64,000 nucleotides of DNA, from contig JAULJL010000002.1 in NCBI GenBank assembly GCA_030761205.1, forward strand, positions 21,617,010 through 21,681,009. Direction: 5' to 3'. A program made the translations under genes and the position numbers. Positions 45,283 to 58,599 of the stretch are shown here, one piece after another; the stretch's first letter is position 1, and each line of letters begins with the position of its first letter. The notes below the pieces were generated by a model, which saw nothing but the letters and a program-made list of their open reading frames with translations, did no database searches and was not told where the DNA came from. Source of the DNA: Fremontodendron californicum. Taxonomy: Eukaryota > Streptophyta > Magnoliopsida > Malvales > Malvaceae.

Positions 45283-46211
45283 ATGGTTTTTAAAACTAAA
45301 GGTACAATTGGTCGCACTCAGAAAGAACCAGATTTCCAACACCCTTACAATACTCAATCTCGAACAAGAGCCATGGAAAACGATCAGCTTGCCAAAATTG
45401 AAAGAATGGAAAGAATCCAGAAAGAACTACAAGAACAGTTAACTAAGTCTCAAGAGGAGACACGAGAACAGATGACAAAACTCCTGGAGATGATGAGCAC
45501 TATGATGAAGCAAAAGTGGCCCGGAGAGAATTCAGTTACTGGAATGGGGGCAGTGAATCAAGAAGACCAACCAGAAGTGGTATAGAGGAATGGTCAGACA
45601 TCCCAACCTGTAGGAAATGAACTTCTAATTGGGGTAGCATCCTACATCTACATCCAACCAGCGGTCGAAGCACAGAATTTTGGTCCAAAAAGGGGTAACA
45701 TCGGAGTTGATCCAATTGAGGTTGAGGTTCCAGATTTCGAAGAAATGCCCGAAAAGGAAAGGGCCAAAATGACTGAATTGAAGAGGGTCAAAACCGTTGA
45801 ATCTCAGAAGAAGTATCAACTGCTGGAAGAAAGGCTAAGGGCAGTGGAAGGAGCAGAGTTATTTGGCAGTCTAGATGCCAAAGAGATGAGCTTGGTACAT
45901 GATCTAGTAATTCCCCCAAAGTTCAAAGTACCAGACTTTGAAAAGTATAATGGGACCACCAACTCATCAGCTCATCTGACCATGTACTGTAGAAGGATGA
46001 CGGGGCATGATGATAATGAGAAATTGCTTATTGATTACTTCCAAGATAGCTTAACAGGGTCAGCCACCCGATGGTACAATCAACTGAGTCGTACCAAGAT
46101 TCGTTCATGGATGGATTTGGCTAGGGCTTTCATGGAATACTATAAGCATGTTTTCGACATGGTACAGAATAGGCTGTCATTACAGAATATGGAAAAAAGG
46201 TCCAATGAGAG
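45283..46211 (+). pseudogene. gag: gag 5' part, element C, cut by LTR D
   Basis: ATG at 45283 (MVFKTKGTIGRTQKEPDF). An N-terminal coiled coil (RMERIQKELQEQLTKSQEET) is followed by TAG at 45583, then the frame reopens. The capsid core is intact as far as QNMEKRSNES (46190-46211). At the position where A and B have a TAG, C has CAG (LQNMEK). The frame is then lost to LTR D. Confidence 0.85.
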
Positions 46212-49200
46212 TGTAGACACGTAATTTTATCCGGACCACTAAACAGGTATGTTTTCTTCCTATATTGATGTTTTCGAGTGTAAAAAGACTTTTTTCATTC
46301 TGTAGGTGATACTTCGAGACTTAGTTTAAGAGGGCGAGCACAAAAAGTCAAACTTGAAAAAAGTCAACCTCGAAAAAAGTCAACCTCAAAAAAGTAAACC
46401 CCAAAAAGTCAACTACTGAAAAAGTAAACCCACTTTCAAAATCAAGATTTTAAGTTCAATTGAAGAATGGCGAAAGAATTTTGATAATCCAAGGTCTACA
46501 TTGAAAGATATGGAGTTCGGAAGTTGGGATTTGGAGATTCCGTAGAAAGGAAACCCTAATCCGAGAAATTTGGGGAAAAGTGCTTAAACGATCAAATTGG
46601 TCGAAAGTGAAGGTTCCAAATGAAAGATAAGCATACGGGTAATGGAGAAGTCACTTGCAAGAAAAACCGAAAGAAAAGTCAATTCGGGAGAAAATCGAGA
46701 ATTAGGGTTTTTAGTGGATTTCGGGGAAATCGGGAAGAATCACAGAAATGGCCCGACTTGGTAAGACCAAAGCCCCCAATGGATGAAGAATGTTTAAAAA
46801 GGATAGCCCAAGGCTCAGATTGAAGAAAATCAAAAAATCGGACTTGTTTTGAGCAAAATCGGGTTCCGGAGGCAAAAGGGCAAAATTGGAAAATTTGGGA
46901 AAAATAGCAAATGGACTCCGAAAATTCTGAAAATTTGTCAATCTCATTCTTAAATCATTTGAAAGAGATTGGCAAAAGAAAATCTTGATTCGGAGTTCGT
47001 TTGCAAAATGGCAAAATCCCGGGCCTCCTATGTAGTAATTCAAAAAGAAAAATCCCGAAAAAATAGCAAATGAGCTCCAAATCTTCTGAAATTATGCAAA
47101 TATCATATTTTAATTATTTTAAAGAGATTGACGAAAGAAAATCTTGATTCGGAGTTCGTTTGCAAAATGGCCAAATTTCGGGCCTCCTATGCAATAATTC
47201 AAAAAGATAAATCCCGGACAAATAGCAAATGGACTCCAAAAATTCTGAAATTTTGCAAATCTCATTTTTAAATTATTTGGAAGATATTAGAGAAATAAAA
47301 TCTTGATTCGGAGTCCGTTTGCAAAATGGCCAAATCCCGAGCCTCCTATGTAGTAATTCAAGCCGATAAATCCCGAAAAAATACCAAATGAGCTCCAAAA
47401 ATTATGAAAACTTCCATATCACATTTTTAAATTATTTGGAAGAGATTGGTGAAGAAAAATCTTGATTTGGAGCTCGTTTAAAAAATGGTAAAATGTAGGG
47501 GCATAAAAGGTCATTTTTGGAAGAAAAAATCCAAATAAATAGCAAACGGGCTCAGATAATTTTGAAAACTTCCAGAACTCAATATTTTATTATTTTAGAA
47601 GTATTAAAAAAAGAAAAATTTAATTTGGAGTCCGTCTGATATTTATTTGCATCCGGGGGGTAAAACGGTCATTTCACCCAAGCAACCGAAAAGGGCTTCT
47701 TTGGGCCTTTCAAAAAATCAGAGTTGGGCTGGAAAAGAGAAGTGTTGGCCTGTCCAAGCCCAAAGGAAGGAGGAAGCTTCTGATTTTTCAATCAAACAGC
47801 TAAAAATCAAGAGTTAGTTAGAGATTCTCTTTGATCAAGCCATGGTGATTAAGCCACATAGGCCAAGAGAGATGTCAACATTATTATTTAACAGCTGTAA
47901 TTTGAGAGAGCTGAGATGCTAATCTAAAGGTGGTAATTTCATGATTTTTCACCTTGAATTATTAGCCATTTGATGGAAAATTGGTTACACAAAAAATGAC
48001 AACATCCTAGGGGAGGAGAGAGGTAAAATTCTGCCAACATTAAGGGGAGGTCAGAATTTCGAATTTTGAACTTCATTTTGCTGATTTCTCTTAGTTTTTC
48101 TTAGTTTTTCTCTTCTTGGTTGAAAGCAAAAAAGAAAAGTTTAGAAAAGAAAGGAAAGTTTGAAGAGATAAAGCTTGAAATATAGCTTAATGAGGTTGCT
48201 CTTGAGCACCAACTCTTGCACTTTCTTGATTTTTCATTCTTGTTTTTGATATTTTGATTTCTATTTGGTGAGTTTCCATTTTAAATAAATGTTTTTTATT
48301 GTTCTTTTTAAGTTCTTCCTTCATCTCCTTCTTGAGTATATTTTTTTTACAATTTTTTTTACAATAAACTCACCATGGCCAAATGGCCTACATTATTTTT
48401 TTTAAGTTGCTGTTTTGGTTTATTTTACCATATTGTTTATGTTATTTTCTTTGATCTTGGTGTTTTAAATGTTATCTTACTTCATATTCTTGAGTTATAT
48501 TTTAATTTGGTTGCTTTGTTTGTTGCCATTTATGTTTTAAATATCATGTTTTTGCATTTTTAATTTTTTGTTTTCATGATGTTTAAATTTGAGCATGTTT
48601 TAGATTTAGTATATCAAGTGTTTGTGAAAATGCTTGTGTGGTCTTTGCATGATTTGAGTTTTATATCTTAGTTGAGCATGTTTTAGAGTTAGTATACCAA
48701 GTGTTTGTGAAAATGCCATGCTTGTTGGAGCTTGAGGCCATTTGGCTACTCCATGTGTTTTGCATTGTGTGTTGCATTTTTGCCATGTTAGTTGGTAGGG
48801 TTTTTGCATTTACATGACATTTGATTTAGTTTTGCATGCTAGTATACCAAGTGTTTGTGAAAATGCCATGTTTGCTAGTCACATTATGCTATTCGGCCAC
48901 CCTTGGAATTTTTGCATTTTATGTGCATTCTTGCCATATTAGTTGATAGGTTAGCATTTGCATGATATTTGGTTGAGTTTTTGGTTTAAGCATGCTTTGT
49001 GTTTGTCAAAATGCCATGCATATTTTAGTTATTAGGTTTGGTTCATTTGCCATGCATGTTCATGCATTTTAGGTCTAGGTTGCATTAAATGCCATGCAAG
49101 TTCATTTAGGTCTAGGTCACTATATGAATGCCATGCATTTTTCATGACATTTAGGTTTAAGCTCATGCATTTCATGCACTATGTTTGCTGTATTGTTCAT

Positions 49201-51378
49201 GCATTTCATGTTCATGCCACTTGAATAATGACTTGAGCCAATTAATGGTTCAAAGTCATGCTCTCTTGAGCACACTTGTGGAAAATTAAGTTTGTCAAAT
49301 TGATTATTCTACCTTTGTGATTTTTTTTTTTACTTAGCCAATTTTTATCTAACTTTGAAAAAGTCCTAGCTACTGTTTGTAAGTCATTTTAGGAGTTTCA
49401 AATATTTTTATTTTGATTTTTAAATGATTTTATCAAAGGCAAAAATGTGTTGGCAAAGTAGTTTTTTTTCCTTCCAAAACTCGTACATCTCTGATTTTTC
49501 TGGGAATACATATTTAATCAAAAAATTAAACCGATTTTTTTCCGTGTATTTTTACATGTCTTGAGTCTCCAGTATTTGTTTCAGAATTTTTTGAATTTTT
49601 GAAAATAGGGTAAAAAATCGTGGATTTAAACTGGACAGTGGAGTCAGAATTGAATTTAAAGAAAAATCATTTTTCTGTTTTGGTTAATTTACTTAGAGTG
49701 GGCTGATTAGGAGGGTTAGCTACTGACATAGGGTAGTTTCTAAGCCTTTTTAAACTCTAAAAATAGTTTTTCAAGTCTCGGGTTAAGGGTAGTCAAGTCC
49801 GGATTTTTAAACTTAGGAAGTTAGAGCCATTTAAAAATGATTTAGCCCAGGTTTTATTTTTAATTCAAGCTTTTCAAAATTGTTTTCAAACAATCACAAA
49901 GTATTTTGGTTTTAGAATATTTAATTTGACATATTTTCCTAAGGTAACCGGATATCTTTTTAGATATACGGATTTCCTTAATAAAAGGAAAAAATACATA
50001 TTCATGCATTTTATATAATATGTGATTCTTGTTATAATAATTTCTATGATATTGTTATTATTTTGATTTATATTTTTTGATGTTATATGGTTTATTATAT
50101 GGTTTTGAACATTCCATGATATCCTATGCTTTTATTTAGTTATTTTTTTGGTCATATTATTTAGCATATACTATGTTCATGCATTATAATTTTCATTTTT
50201 ATTTTCATGCATATTATATGATAGCATTATTTCATATTCCATGTCATTTAATTTATATGCCATATCATTCATGTTTGCCATGTCATTTAAATTATTTCAT
50301 TTCATATAGAATATGTTATTTTACTTAGGTTATTTTATTTCATTTAGAAAATATCATGTTACTTAGGTTATTTCATTTCATATAGAATATGTTATGTTAC
50401 TTAGGTTATTTTATTTCATTTAGAATATATCATATGACTTAGGATATTGCATCTCATATTGATTATACTATGTTCCCTAGGTCATTTAATTTTATTTATA
50501 ATATGTCATATAACTTAGGATATTTCATTTCATTTAGAATATGCTAAGGCATTTATTTCATTTCATTTAGAATATGCTACGGCATTTACATTATATCATA
50601 TCATTTAGGAAGCATTATATTATTTAGATTTTGCTATGTCATTTTAATTATGTCATGCATATACATATTCATATCTTTTAAAATGTTTTCAAAAGGATAA
50701 TGATTTTTCAATAAAAAATAAAGATATTCCCGAGTTAAAATAATTCATGAGTTCTCTACCGGGTTTGTTGGGGAGGATATCATCAATTATCATTAATAAA
50801 GGAATATCTTTCTTTCAAAAAAGAGAATGATTCAGAAAGTTTTCCAAAACTAATAAAAATTTCTATATTTTGCCACGTTTGTTGGGGAATATAGGAAAAT
50901 TTTGAATTTATAAATTTCGGATCATTTTTCAATTAAAAATGGAATTATTTTTCTTTAAATTGGGAATTAATTTGAAATACTAATTTTAAAACTGGCTTTT
51001 TTACCGAGACTTGAGATAACACACGATTAATAAGGTACCAATTTATACGGGCGTTGTGGGGGTGCTAATCCTTCCCCACACGTAACCGACTCCCGAACCC
51101 GCTTCTTTGATTTCTCTGGTTTAAAACGCAGACTTGAAATTGGTTTTTAAAATATTTTAATTAATTTTTAAAATATTTTATAGAACCGGTTTTAATAGGT
51201 GGCCGATCACACCTAGCTAAAAAAGATTGGTGGCGACTCCATGTATTTTTTAAGGTCGTTTTCAAAACCTTCATTTTTCTAGAGGAATTAAGTCGACTTT
51301 TTCTCAATTTTTTTTAATGTCACGCTTAACGAATAATAAAGTATTGCGATGAGACTCGTTATTTTTTAGGTTGCGACA
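46212..51378 (+). repeat. LTR D
   Basis: 5167 bp, TGTAGACACG to GCGACA. Four units of the 158-bp repeat lie near 46989, 47147, 47305 and 47464. A donor-like GT is at 48268, the short ORF at CCATGGCC (48375) runs 62 codons here, and the primer-site-like duplicate is at 51231-51241. Confidence 0.9.
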
Positions 51379-51381
51379 GCT

Positions 51382-51399
51382 TGGCGACTCCACTGGGAC
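51382..51399 (+). promoter_or_regulatory. Primer binding site (tRNA-Arg), element D
   Basis: TGGCGACTCCACTGGGAC: one G is missing from the run compared with A-C, leaving about 16 matching bases. Confidence 0.82.
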
Positions 51400-52920
51400 T
51401 ATTAGAGAGTCAGGCTTGGAATTAGTCGTGTGTTATCAAAGTATCGATTTTGGTTTATTTAATTGGTATTTAATTTTAATTCCCGTATTTTTTAAATAAG
51501 GAGAATTTTGAAAATAATAAAATATTTTTAAATATGTTCATACTCTTGTGCATGCATTTTATTATTGTTCTCTAGTTATTTAAGGCTGTATATTATAATT
51601 GCTTGTTGGTTAATGCGTTACACTATTCTTGAATGTTTTAATTGCTAGGGCATTTAGAATAAGGTTTCTAGAATAGGTAGTGAAAGGTTTGTTATTCCTC
51701 CACACACACTACACGTGCATTTGCATATCATGAATCCTATACCCGGGTTCCGTCCTTTTAAGTGGGAGTAAAGTAACTACGCCTTCGTGATGATCGTCCG
51801 TATGGGCTAGTGAAACACTTTCGGAGTATAAAGTACCTAAAGCCTTCGTGATGATCCTCCGTATGGGCATAGGAAAATATACTCTAACGAATTGAACCCG
51901 CTTTTATCGGGGTGTCTTACTAGCCTTCACCGGCGACAGTGAGGAACAATTCAGGGCCTTAGAACCGATTCACCCTCATATAGTGAACCTAGGCGAAGCC
52001 ATGCCGGATTTTCGTTAGATATACCGAAAATAGGAACACATGGAGGGACATTTCTAAACCTTTTGTTACCTATTTTACACTTTGAATAAGTGTGGTAGAT
52101 CGGGCAACGATGTACGTACATTGCCCCTAATAAATGTGATACTCCGCCTCGAAGGCATCGTGATGCCTAAATAAGCAGATATTGTTGGGGCAGATGTTCA
52201 TTAGCTGTTTTAAAAAAAATATATCCTTTTTCAAGCATTTTTGCATGTTGCACATTTCATGCATGTGTGAATAGAGCATGTACATTTTTTGGTTATATTA
52301 TTGATCTCATTCTTTGCAATAAACAGTTGGTAATTTTATTTGATGGTTTCTATAAACCGGTAGTGTTGCATGAACATTTGGATATTATGCCATAGTAGGA
52401 TCCACTACCCCGAATTTCTTTTGAAAATAATATGATTGGTTTTTCATAGAAAAAAACATGTTTAAAAAAAATCATAAATTTGGAGGCAAATCTTGCATAA
52501 TGAGATTGTTGAATAATCAAGATTTAGGTCCCACAAAATTCATGTAATCATTGATTTCTTTGTATATACCTTGGTGTTAATTCATTTATTCTTTATTTGT
52601 ATCATTTTGACAGCATGTCACAGTCCTAACATGCATGGTTATTCATTGTAGAATACGTTTGTAATATACTTGGTCATTCTTTGTGTATACCTTTATGTTA
52701 ATTCATTTAGTCTTAGCATGTATCATTTTGACATCATAGCATGCATGGTTATTCATTTTTTAAATCCATCATGTTGGCATTAGATTGCATCCATAGCATA
52801 CATAGTCACCATAATTTCTCTGTATATGTTCATGCATTAATCATCAGTATATTCATGCACATAGGAATAGAGTATGTACATTCATAATTGTATTCTTAAT
52901 CTCATGACATTTTCATTTGC
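51400..52920 (+). other. Leader and first spacer of element D
   Basis: Up to about 52160 it matches the leaders of A-C. From there it diverges completely. From about 52560 to 52915 it holds degenerate repeats of TTCATTTATTCTT, TGCATGGTTATTCATT and TGTATATGTTCATGCATTAA. These reappear after the next ORF (54130-54690). No ORF1 is present. Confidence 0.65.
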
Positions 52921-53871
52921 ATGAAAGGGGTTCGAGATATGAGGAATGAATCGGAGGAACGATTGGGTGCTTTGGAACGCTATCAAGAGGAATGTGGACA
53001 TGAAATCCGAGAGGTGAAGGAACAGCTAGCCAAATTGCTGAAAATAATTGAGAATATGGGAAAGAGTAAAAGGGAACTTTCTCAGAGATCTGCATCGCCT
53101 TCGGATCAACCAAAATCATTAGGTCCAGAACATATAATCCTTGTTGGGTCCTGCGCTTGTCAATGCCACAAAGGTTGCAATCCTGATGAAATTGTGGACA
53201 AAATCATGAAAATTATTAAACCTGAGAGCCCGATACCAAAGATAAAAACCTCGGATCCTGTACCATACCTGAAAGCTGTTCTAGGTTCAAACCAGTATCC
53301 CCACCCTACTATGGTCCAATCGTCCATTGGGATGACCACTACAGGATTCCTGAATCCCACTCCATCACCAACAACTTCCAGTTCATACTATTTCCCCCAT
53401 CAATCACCTTATCCAGTGCCTGGGATAGGAACCTCGAGCTATGTACAACCTCCAAAGGCCTCGTGTCCAAATCCATACCCTTACCATGCTGTTTCGCCAC
53501 ATCTCCATGTAAACACACTGGTACGAACCTTAGTGCCACCACCAAGTGCCCCAACTCCTAGGCCAAGTGTGACTAAGAAACGACCTCAGGGTAAGACCCA
53601 AATGCCTTTTAATCCCCTTCCAATCAGCTACCGAGAGCTTCTCCCTATACTGATCCAAAATCACATGGTTGCCTGTATCCCATCGAAACCCCTGTTACCA
53701 CCATATCCAAATGGGTATAATCCAAATGCAAGATGTGATTATCACTGTGGAATTGTTGGCCATAGCATTGAAGACTGTATGGCCTTCAAAAAGAAAGTGC
53801 AAACTCTCATAGATGCCAAGTGGTTGGATCCAACGACACTGATTGATAAAGGACTGGGAAAATGCCATTAG
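52921..53871 (+). CDS. Intact capsid-less gag-like protein, element D
   Basis: 316 codons without interruption, ATG at 52921, stop TAG at 53869-53871. The N-terminus (9-55) is a charged coiled coil like the start of Ogre Gag (ALERYQEECGHEIREVKEQL). Residues 78-86 form a Cys/His cluster (CACQCHKGC) not seen in the other gags here. Residues 125-225 are Pro/Ser/Tyr-rich, as in the Gag linker. The C-terminus matches Ogre Gag closely: ISYRELLPILIQNHMVA, LLPPYPNGYN, the C-x2-H-x5-H-x4-C box (C272, H275, H281, C286) and MAFKKKVQTLIDA. The ~200-residue capsid core between coiled coil and Pro-rich linker is missing. It occupies the place ORF1 has in A-C. Function is unknown. It could bind element RNA through the Cys-His box without assembling particles. 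Confidence 0.75.
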   Translation: MKGVRDMRNESEERLGALERYQEECGHEIREVKEQLAKLLKIIENMGKSKRELSQRSASPSDQPKSLGPEHIILVGSCACQCHKGCNPDEIVDKIMKIIKPESPIPKIKTSDPVPYLKAVLGSNQYPHPTMVQSSIGMTTTGFLNPTPSPTTSSSYYFPHQSPYPVPGIGTSSYVQPPKASCPNPYPYHAVSPHLHVNTLVRTLVPPPSAPTPRPSVTKKRPQGKTQMPFNPLPISYRELLPILIQNHMVACIPSKPLLPPYPNGYNPNARCDYHCGIVGHSIEDCMAFKKKVQTLIDAKWLDPTTLIDKGLGKCH

Positions 53872-54801
53872 GATTGGGAGATTTACAACATTTAGGTGGA
53901 AAGACTTAGGTCTTATATGATGTAATAGGATTTCACTTTTTCAGTAGCCGGCTCTTATAGCCTTAGGATGCTAGGAAGAATAAAGTTCTTGTAAAAGAAA
54001 GTTTTAACTACTGCTCAAATTTTGTAAAACATGGTTTATACCATTGTGAACATTGATATGGGAATGAATTGGCTATGCTTCAAATTTATGAGATGTTTAT
54101 GATTAAGTTCCTCCGATTCTTATTTCCTCCGTGATATCTTCCCCTTTGAATTTTGCATCCAGTCAATTATTTGTCAGGTTGCATTCATAGATCCATAATC
54201 AGCATGATTTTTTCTGTATATGTCCATGCATTAATTTGCTTATTCTTTACATGCATCATGTTGACTTTGGGTTGCATTCATAACAAACATAGTCACCATG
54301 ATTTCTTTGTATATGTTCATGCATTAATTTTCTTATTACATACATCATGTTAGCATTAGGTCGCATTCATGGCACACATGGTTAGCATGATTTTCTTTGT
54401 ATATACTCTGTATCAATCATTCATTATTTGCATATATCATAATTGACATCGTGTTTCATTCATAGGATATATGATCATTCATTGGGAAATATGCTAAAAT
54501 GCACATGATCAGTCATTGCATATATTTATGTGTTGATTTGTTTATTCTTTGCTTGCAACATGTTGGCATCGTGATTGCATTTATTACATATATGGTCAGC
54601 ATGTTTCCATTGTACATGCCCATACATAATATTGCTTAGGCTTCACATGCATCAAATTGCATTCATGGCTCATTCATCATGACATACATTTGGGGGAAAT
54701 AAAACAGAAGTTGGCTTGGCTTTAAAAGTCTTTGAAAGGATTTCCATTTCAAATCAGTGGTATAAGAAGTACTGAGTACCCTTTTAATACAGGCTAGTGC
54801 T
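53872..54801 (+). repeat. Second spacer of element D with ~93-bp degenerate repeats
   Basis: Non-coding. From about 54165 to 54690 a unit of roughly 93 bp recurs, containing TTGCATTCATAG, CACCATGATTTCTTTGTATA and TGTTCATGCATTAATTTTCT. It resembles 52560-52915 on the other side of the capsid-less gag-like ORF. Confidence 0.65.
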
Positions 54802-56277
54802 ATGGAGGACGAACAAGTTACCCGAATGAAAAAAATGGAAAAGGAACAGAAAGAATTACGAGAACAGCTAGCAAAGTCTCAAGCATAATCTAAGGATCAG
54901 ATGACTAAATTGATGGAGCTGATGTCTGCTGTAATCAAGGGAAAATGATACATCAAAAACTTTGTCGCCAGACAAGGGTTAGAGGCACAAAAGGGCCAGG
55001 ATGAGGTCATAATAAGTGATGCCCAAAACACTGTTAACCCCGTCAATGTCCTAAACACAGATGATCCAGCTGAACAGGCAAAGTTGAAGAGGGTTGCAGT
55101 AAATGAGGTTGAGTTGGCAGATTCCCAAGGGAAATATCAGTTGTTAGATGAAAGTTGAACGATGTTTGGTCCTCGATTTAGTCATTCCTCCCAAGTTCAA
55201 GATCCCTGACTTTGTGAAATATGACGGGACGAACGATCCGTCAGCCCACATCACTATGTTCTGCCGGAAGATGACAAGTCATATAGATAATGATAAGCTT
55301 TTGATTCACTGCTTTCAGGATAGCCTCAGCGGATCCGCAATTAGGTGGTATAGTCAGTTAAGCAAAGATCAGATTCGCTCTTGGAATGACCTAGCTAGGG
55401 TTTTTCTAAACCAGTACAAGCATATGACCGACACGGCGTCTGACTGTCTCACCTTGCAAAATATGAAGAAAAGAGCTACTGAGAGCTTCAAAGAATATGC
55501 GGAACAGTGGATGAGCCTGGCCGTCCAAGTACAACCGCCTTTAACTCAGAAGGAAACCACTGTCCTTTTTGTGAATACACTACAGGCCCCGTACTATGAT
55601 ATACTTGTCGGCAACATCACAAAGAATTTTTCGGACATGGTAATTTCAGGGGAGATGATTGAGAATGCTATCAAGGACGAGAAAATTGAAGGAGAAAGAA
55701 CATTCAATACCAAGAAAAAAGGGCATCTGAAAAGAAAAAGGAAGATACCCAAGTCGTGGAAGACTTTGCCCCACCTCCCCAATTCTCCTCGTATCAGCCA
55801 TTTTACTCTACCCTGAACAATGTCTCCCAAGGTTTTTATCCCTACCAACCAATGACTGCAACTACACCAGAATTTACATCTGTCTATCAATCGAATACCC
55901 TTTGGAATAACCGAAGGGGGCATAAAAAGCGAAAAAGAAATCAGGTTGACCCGATTCTTGTGACATACAGTGAGCTATTACCTCAAGTTATCCAGAATCA
56001 CCTTGTAACACCCATGCAATTAGAGCCTTTGAAGCCTCCTTATCCGAGCTGGTATGATGCTAATGAGTGTTGTGGTTTTCATTCTGGCAATCAAGGTCAC
56101 TCAACAGAGAACTGCCTCGCTTTGAAGTACAAGGTCAGAGATCTCATCAAGGCTGGTTCGATAAATTTGAAGAGGGGGAAGCCAAGTGTCATAAGAAATA
56201 TTGTGCATGATCATATTAGGGTTTTGACGCATGTAGTTCTATACACTGTGATGATGAAAGTATTTGTCTCATGTTAA
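54802..56277 (+). pseudogene. gag: gag, element D, divergent and broken
   Basis: ATG at 54802 (MEDEQVTRMKKMEKEQKELR). TAA at 54886 and TGA at 54946 (TGG to TGA) interrupt the N-terminal coiled coil. A frame change near 55150 leads into a clean Retrotrans_gag core, 55160-55690 (FKIPDFVKYDGTNDPSAHIT, SAIRWYSQLSKDQIRSW, SFKEYAEQW). A second frame change near 55770 leads to the Cys-His box (CGFHSGNQGHSTENC, near 56071-56118) and the end at 56277. The core is roughly 70% identical by eye to that of A-C, far less than the LTRs are to each other. No protease follows. Confidence 0.83.
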
Positions 56278-58560
56278 CATCTACATGAATTAAATGAATT
56301 TTGAATTTTAAATGCTTTGTGTTTGTTGTGTTTTAACAATAACGTGAATTTGCAAAAACAAGCATTAAGGAAGTTTTAATAATGGATAGTCTCGAGAATA
56401 TTGTTGATCATTGTTAGAAATGACCCAACACCCTCCCCCTCTTTTTTGGGCTTCTCTATACCTAGACCTTGAATCAAGAACACTTGAAAGACCTAATGCT
56501 TCAAGGAATATGAATGATTGAACTTCAAAAAAAAAAAGAAAAAAAAAAGAGAGAAGCATTGTCATTGTAGAATAAGCAAGGATGTAAATCCTAGTCTAGG
56601 CTATGAACAAAGGAACGAACTATTTGAAATTTTTAAAATTCCTTGAAATTCAAACAAATGAGACATTCTTTCAAGAATCTAGATTTTGGTAATTTGATTT
56701 GTATCAAGGTTGTGCCAAAACCGTTCATGTCATTTTCTACAAACCACAAAACACTAATTGCCCAAACATCACTTCATGATTGACACCCTGGGGCACAATG
56801 ACTAAACCAGATTACCCCATTTCCCAGAGAAAACCCATTTTAGGTCATATTTTCCTTGTCTCTTCAAAGAACTCAGATTGGAAACTCAGCCTTTTCAAAA
56901 TAGACCTAGACTTGCTATGTTCCTCGTTGATACAAATTCTCATTGGTTAATCAAATTGGGGCATCATATGTGAAAATGATGGATAGATGGTGAATTGATA
57001 GACTAAACGCATGATACATTGGGGCATGCGATGAAAGATGAAAAATGAAAAATTTGTGATATCATGCATATGAGAATTCAGAATATTCCAAAGTGCAAAA
57101 TGAAATTCTGATTATCTATTTCCCCTGGGGATTGCTTTTCCAATATGAATATTTGTGCTTGACATGAGAAATGGCCATCTTTCATATCCCTTTCGCATAA
57201 AAAGAAATTATCCATAGTCACCCCTTTTGAACCAAAAGAATTCTTTCTTCTTTGAACCCTGATCAAGGATCACCCTCTACACTAGGGGGCAAATGCAAGG
57301 AAAGATCTTTTTAAAGATCGTTGAGAAATGAGTCCTAGCTCAAAGACAGATGCAAAGCAAATGGAGCCCCGAATAAAGACGGGCTCACTCCGTTGAAAAA
57401 GAAGGGGGCAAAATAAAAAAATAAAAAAATAAAAAATGTGTGAAAGACATGGCAAATTGAAAGCCAAAAGCAAAGAAGAAAAAAAAAGCAAAGTCAAAAG
57501 AAAGAAATGTCCAAGAAGGGACAAATGCTTCAAAGAGAATCCTCCTCAAGAAATGATCCTTGATCTGATTACCCTCAAACACATATTTTAGGCCTATTCA
57601 TCCTTTCTTTCTGAACCCTAAGCCATGGCCTACATTACGTGCTTTAAAAGTTCGTTTTGATCAAGCATGAATATTTAAATTGAAAGGTTTTTTCCTCAGA
57701 TTTTATCTCATTTCATCGAATTACCATTTCACTAAGGAAGAATTTAGAATTCTCAAGTGTATGGTAAAAAAAAAGTCAAAAAATAAATAAATAAAATGGT
57801 CTAGAGTAAAGTGAAAATTTTTTATGCCATTTATGAAAGTGCCGATACCACAAAACGAGGAGGTCATCTTCAAGGAGTGGTCATCGAGGAACATCTAGGA
57901 ATTCTTGAACCCCAAATTGCCAATTCTCATTCAGATGATTGTCTTCAAAAACTGAAACTTTTTTCCCAGGATTAAACTTTTCGATTTAAACATCCCGGCC
58001 AATCTTGACTCTTCCCAAAATGCCTTGATACGAAAACTAAAAGAATGTTGAATTTGTTTAGTTCTCAATAAATTCATGATTTATAAAACCTGTTCCATTT
58101 GTGAGCCTAGAAGGGATATACATTTTTGTCATGAAGCTTTCCTAGAAAAGCCAGAATCTTGTTATACTAAGCCTTGCCTATCCCAGTTGAAAAAAATCAG
58201 ATTGACACTTTGAGAAATTTCTAACAATGATCATCAGTCTTCCAAAGATTTGTACATCACACATTGTGGGGATAATATTTTTCGTTCAGAAGTTTTCAAA
58301 ATGCGAAAACAAATAAAGAGATTTTTTTTTCTTTTGAAATACCCATTTTGATGTTGACATGAGACAAGGATTTTTCTAACTCAAAGGTGTAGAACTGCCA
58401 AGATAGGTCCTGACTTCCAGATATGAGAAGAAGAAATAGAACCCGGTTCAGATCTCTGTTGATGAAAGTTTGAAAACTGTTGGGGCAAACAGAATAGCCA
58501 AAATGAATGGAAGATATACTCTGATTTGAAGAGAAAAAATGAATTTGAAAGGCTAAGCCA
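56278..58560 (+). other. 3' non-coding region of element D, first part
   Basis: No supported gene and no trace of protease or RT. About 57100-57740 is homologous to 16450-16990 of element A (TTCCCCTGGGGATTGCTTTT, GGATCACCCTCTACACTA). The remaining parts (56280-57090 and 57750-58560) show nothing I recognise. Confidence 0.65.
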
Positions 58561-58599
58561 AAGTCTAAAAAAACAACCGGGGGCATTTGCATCACTCAT

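Larger units (their letters stand above)
36954..46211 (+). mobile_element. Element C: Ogre/Tat element, visible part ends inside gag at LTR D
   Basis: LTR C, primer site, leader, ORF1, spacer and the first part of gag. gag breaks off at AATGAGAG (46204-46211), where TGTAGACACG of LTR D starts. In A the same gag sequence continues AATGAGAGCTTCAAAGAA. The rest of C, if nested insertion is right, lies beyond position 64000. Confidence 0.82.
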
